From Austropuccinia psidii (Eukaryota; Basidiomycota; Pucciniomycetes; Pucciniales; Sphaerophragmiaceae), in the NCBI GenBank assembly GCA_023105745.1, contig JALGQZ010000014.1:6354888-6418887 (forward strand): 64,000 nucleotides of DNA, read 5' to 3'. Shown here in pieces: positions 63,893 to 64,000 of this stretch (position 1 is its first letter; every line of letters begins with the position of its first letter). The position numbers were made by a program, and so were the translations under genes. The notes below the pieces were generated by a model, which saw nothing but the letters and a program-made list of their open reading frames with translations, was not told the origin of the DNA and did no database searches.

Positions 63893-64000
63893 TGTAAGTT
63901 TTGTTTATGAAACTCTTGATAATAGTAGCAAATATCAAGAGTACTATGACTGGGCTCAGTAGCAATATATAATATAACAAAATATTATAACCACAAATTT
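63893..64000 (-). repeat. Start of second LTR of copy 2 (cut by window end)
   Basis: Begins TGTAAGTTTTGTTTATGAAA and follows the other family A LTRs to the last base of the window. It shows that copy 2 has both LTRs and is not a fragment. Confidence 0.9.

Larger units (their letters stand above)
55097..64000 (-). mobile_element. Ty3/Gypsy chromovirus copy 2, runs past window end
   Basis: LTR 55097-57290, internal region 57291-63892, and the first 108 bp of the second LTR from 63893. The order on the minus strand is leader, gag with zinc knuckle, aspartic protease, RT, RNase H, integrase, chromodomain, polypurine tract. It is much better preserved than copy 1: from about 62560 to 57730 all Gag-Pol pieces share one reading frame and are interrupted only by isolated stops. 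The bases before the left LTR are ACTTT; the matching duplication would lie outside the window. With a damaged RT active site and several stops it is not autonomous. Confidence 0.95.

Overview
The window looks like AT-rich, repeat-bloated nuclear DNA of a filamentous basidiomycete, most likely a rust fungus (Pucciniales). The evidence is a lysine-pathway homoaconitase gene, short 49-107 bp spliceosomal introns, Ty3/Gypsy chromoviruses whose Gag-Pol resembles families I remember as very abundant in the myrtle rust Austropuccinia psidii, and a TET/JBP-type dioxygenase of the kind expanded in basidiomycete transposons. The species guess is recollection and was not tested.

Layout. 1-1706: 3' part of the only clear host gene, homoaconitase (LYS4-like), with one intron. 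2190-2990: decayed pogo/Tigger-type transposase. 3202-14333: a complete but dead chromovirus on the minus strand with 2.1-2.2 kb LTRs and a 5-bp target duplication; a 453-bp TRIM element with its own target duplication sits inside its gag. 14334-29726: about 15 kb of AT-rich DNA without recognisable genes, containing one 3.8-kb segment bounded by inverted repeats. 29732-31398 and 45494-47321: two LTRs of a second, related LTR family in opposite orientation. Between them, 31399-45078, lies a 13.7-kb Mutator-like element (MULE). 49857-52052: a solo LTR of the first family. 55097-64000: a second, better preserved chromovirus on the minus strand, cut off by the window end.

The most interesting object is the 13.7-kb MULE. 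It has 139/140-bp terminal inverted repeats. It encodes a FAR1-type zinc-finger/DDE transposase and an OTU cysteine protease on the plus strand. On the minus strand it carries an apparently intact SNF2-family ATPase, a TET/JBP-like 2-oxoglutarate/Fe(II) dioxygenase and an unrecognised four-exon gene. It also contains 11 copies of a GC-rich palindrome in an otherwise A/T-only stretch. SNF2 plus TET/JBP is the same pairing that kinetoplastid JBP2 has in a single protein, so the element may carry its own DNA-modification and chromatin-remodelling module. The transposase has in-frame stops, while the SNF2 and dioxygenase frames are open, which is the reverse of what simple decay would give.

Both chromoviruses are inactive as read: frameshifts, in-frame stops and loss of the YIDD reverse-transcriptase motif. 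The positions given for introns and target duplications come from reading the sequence by eye.
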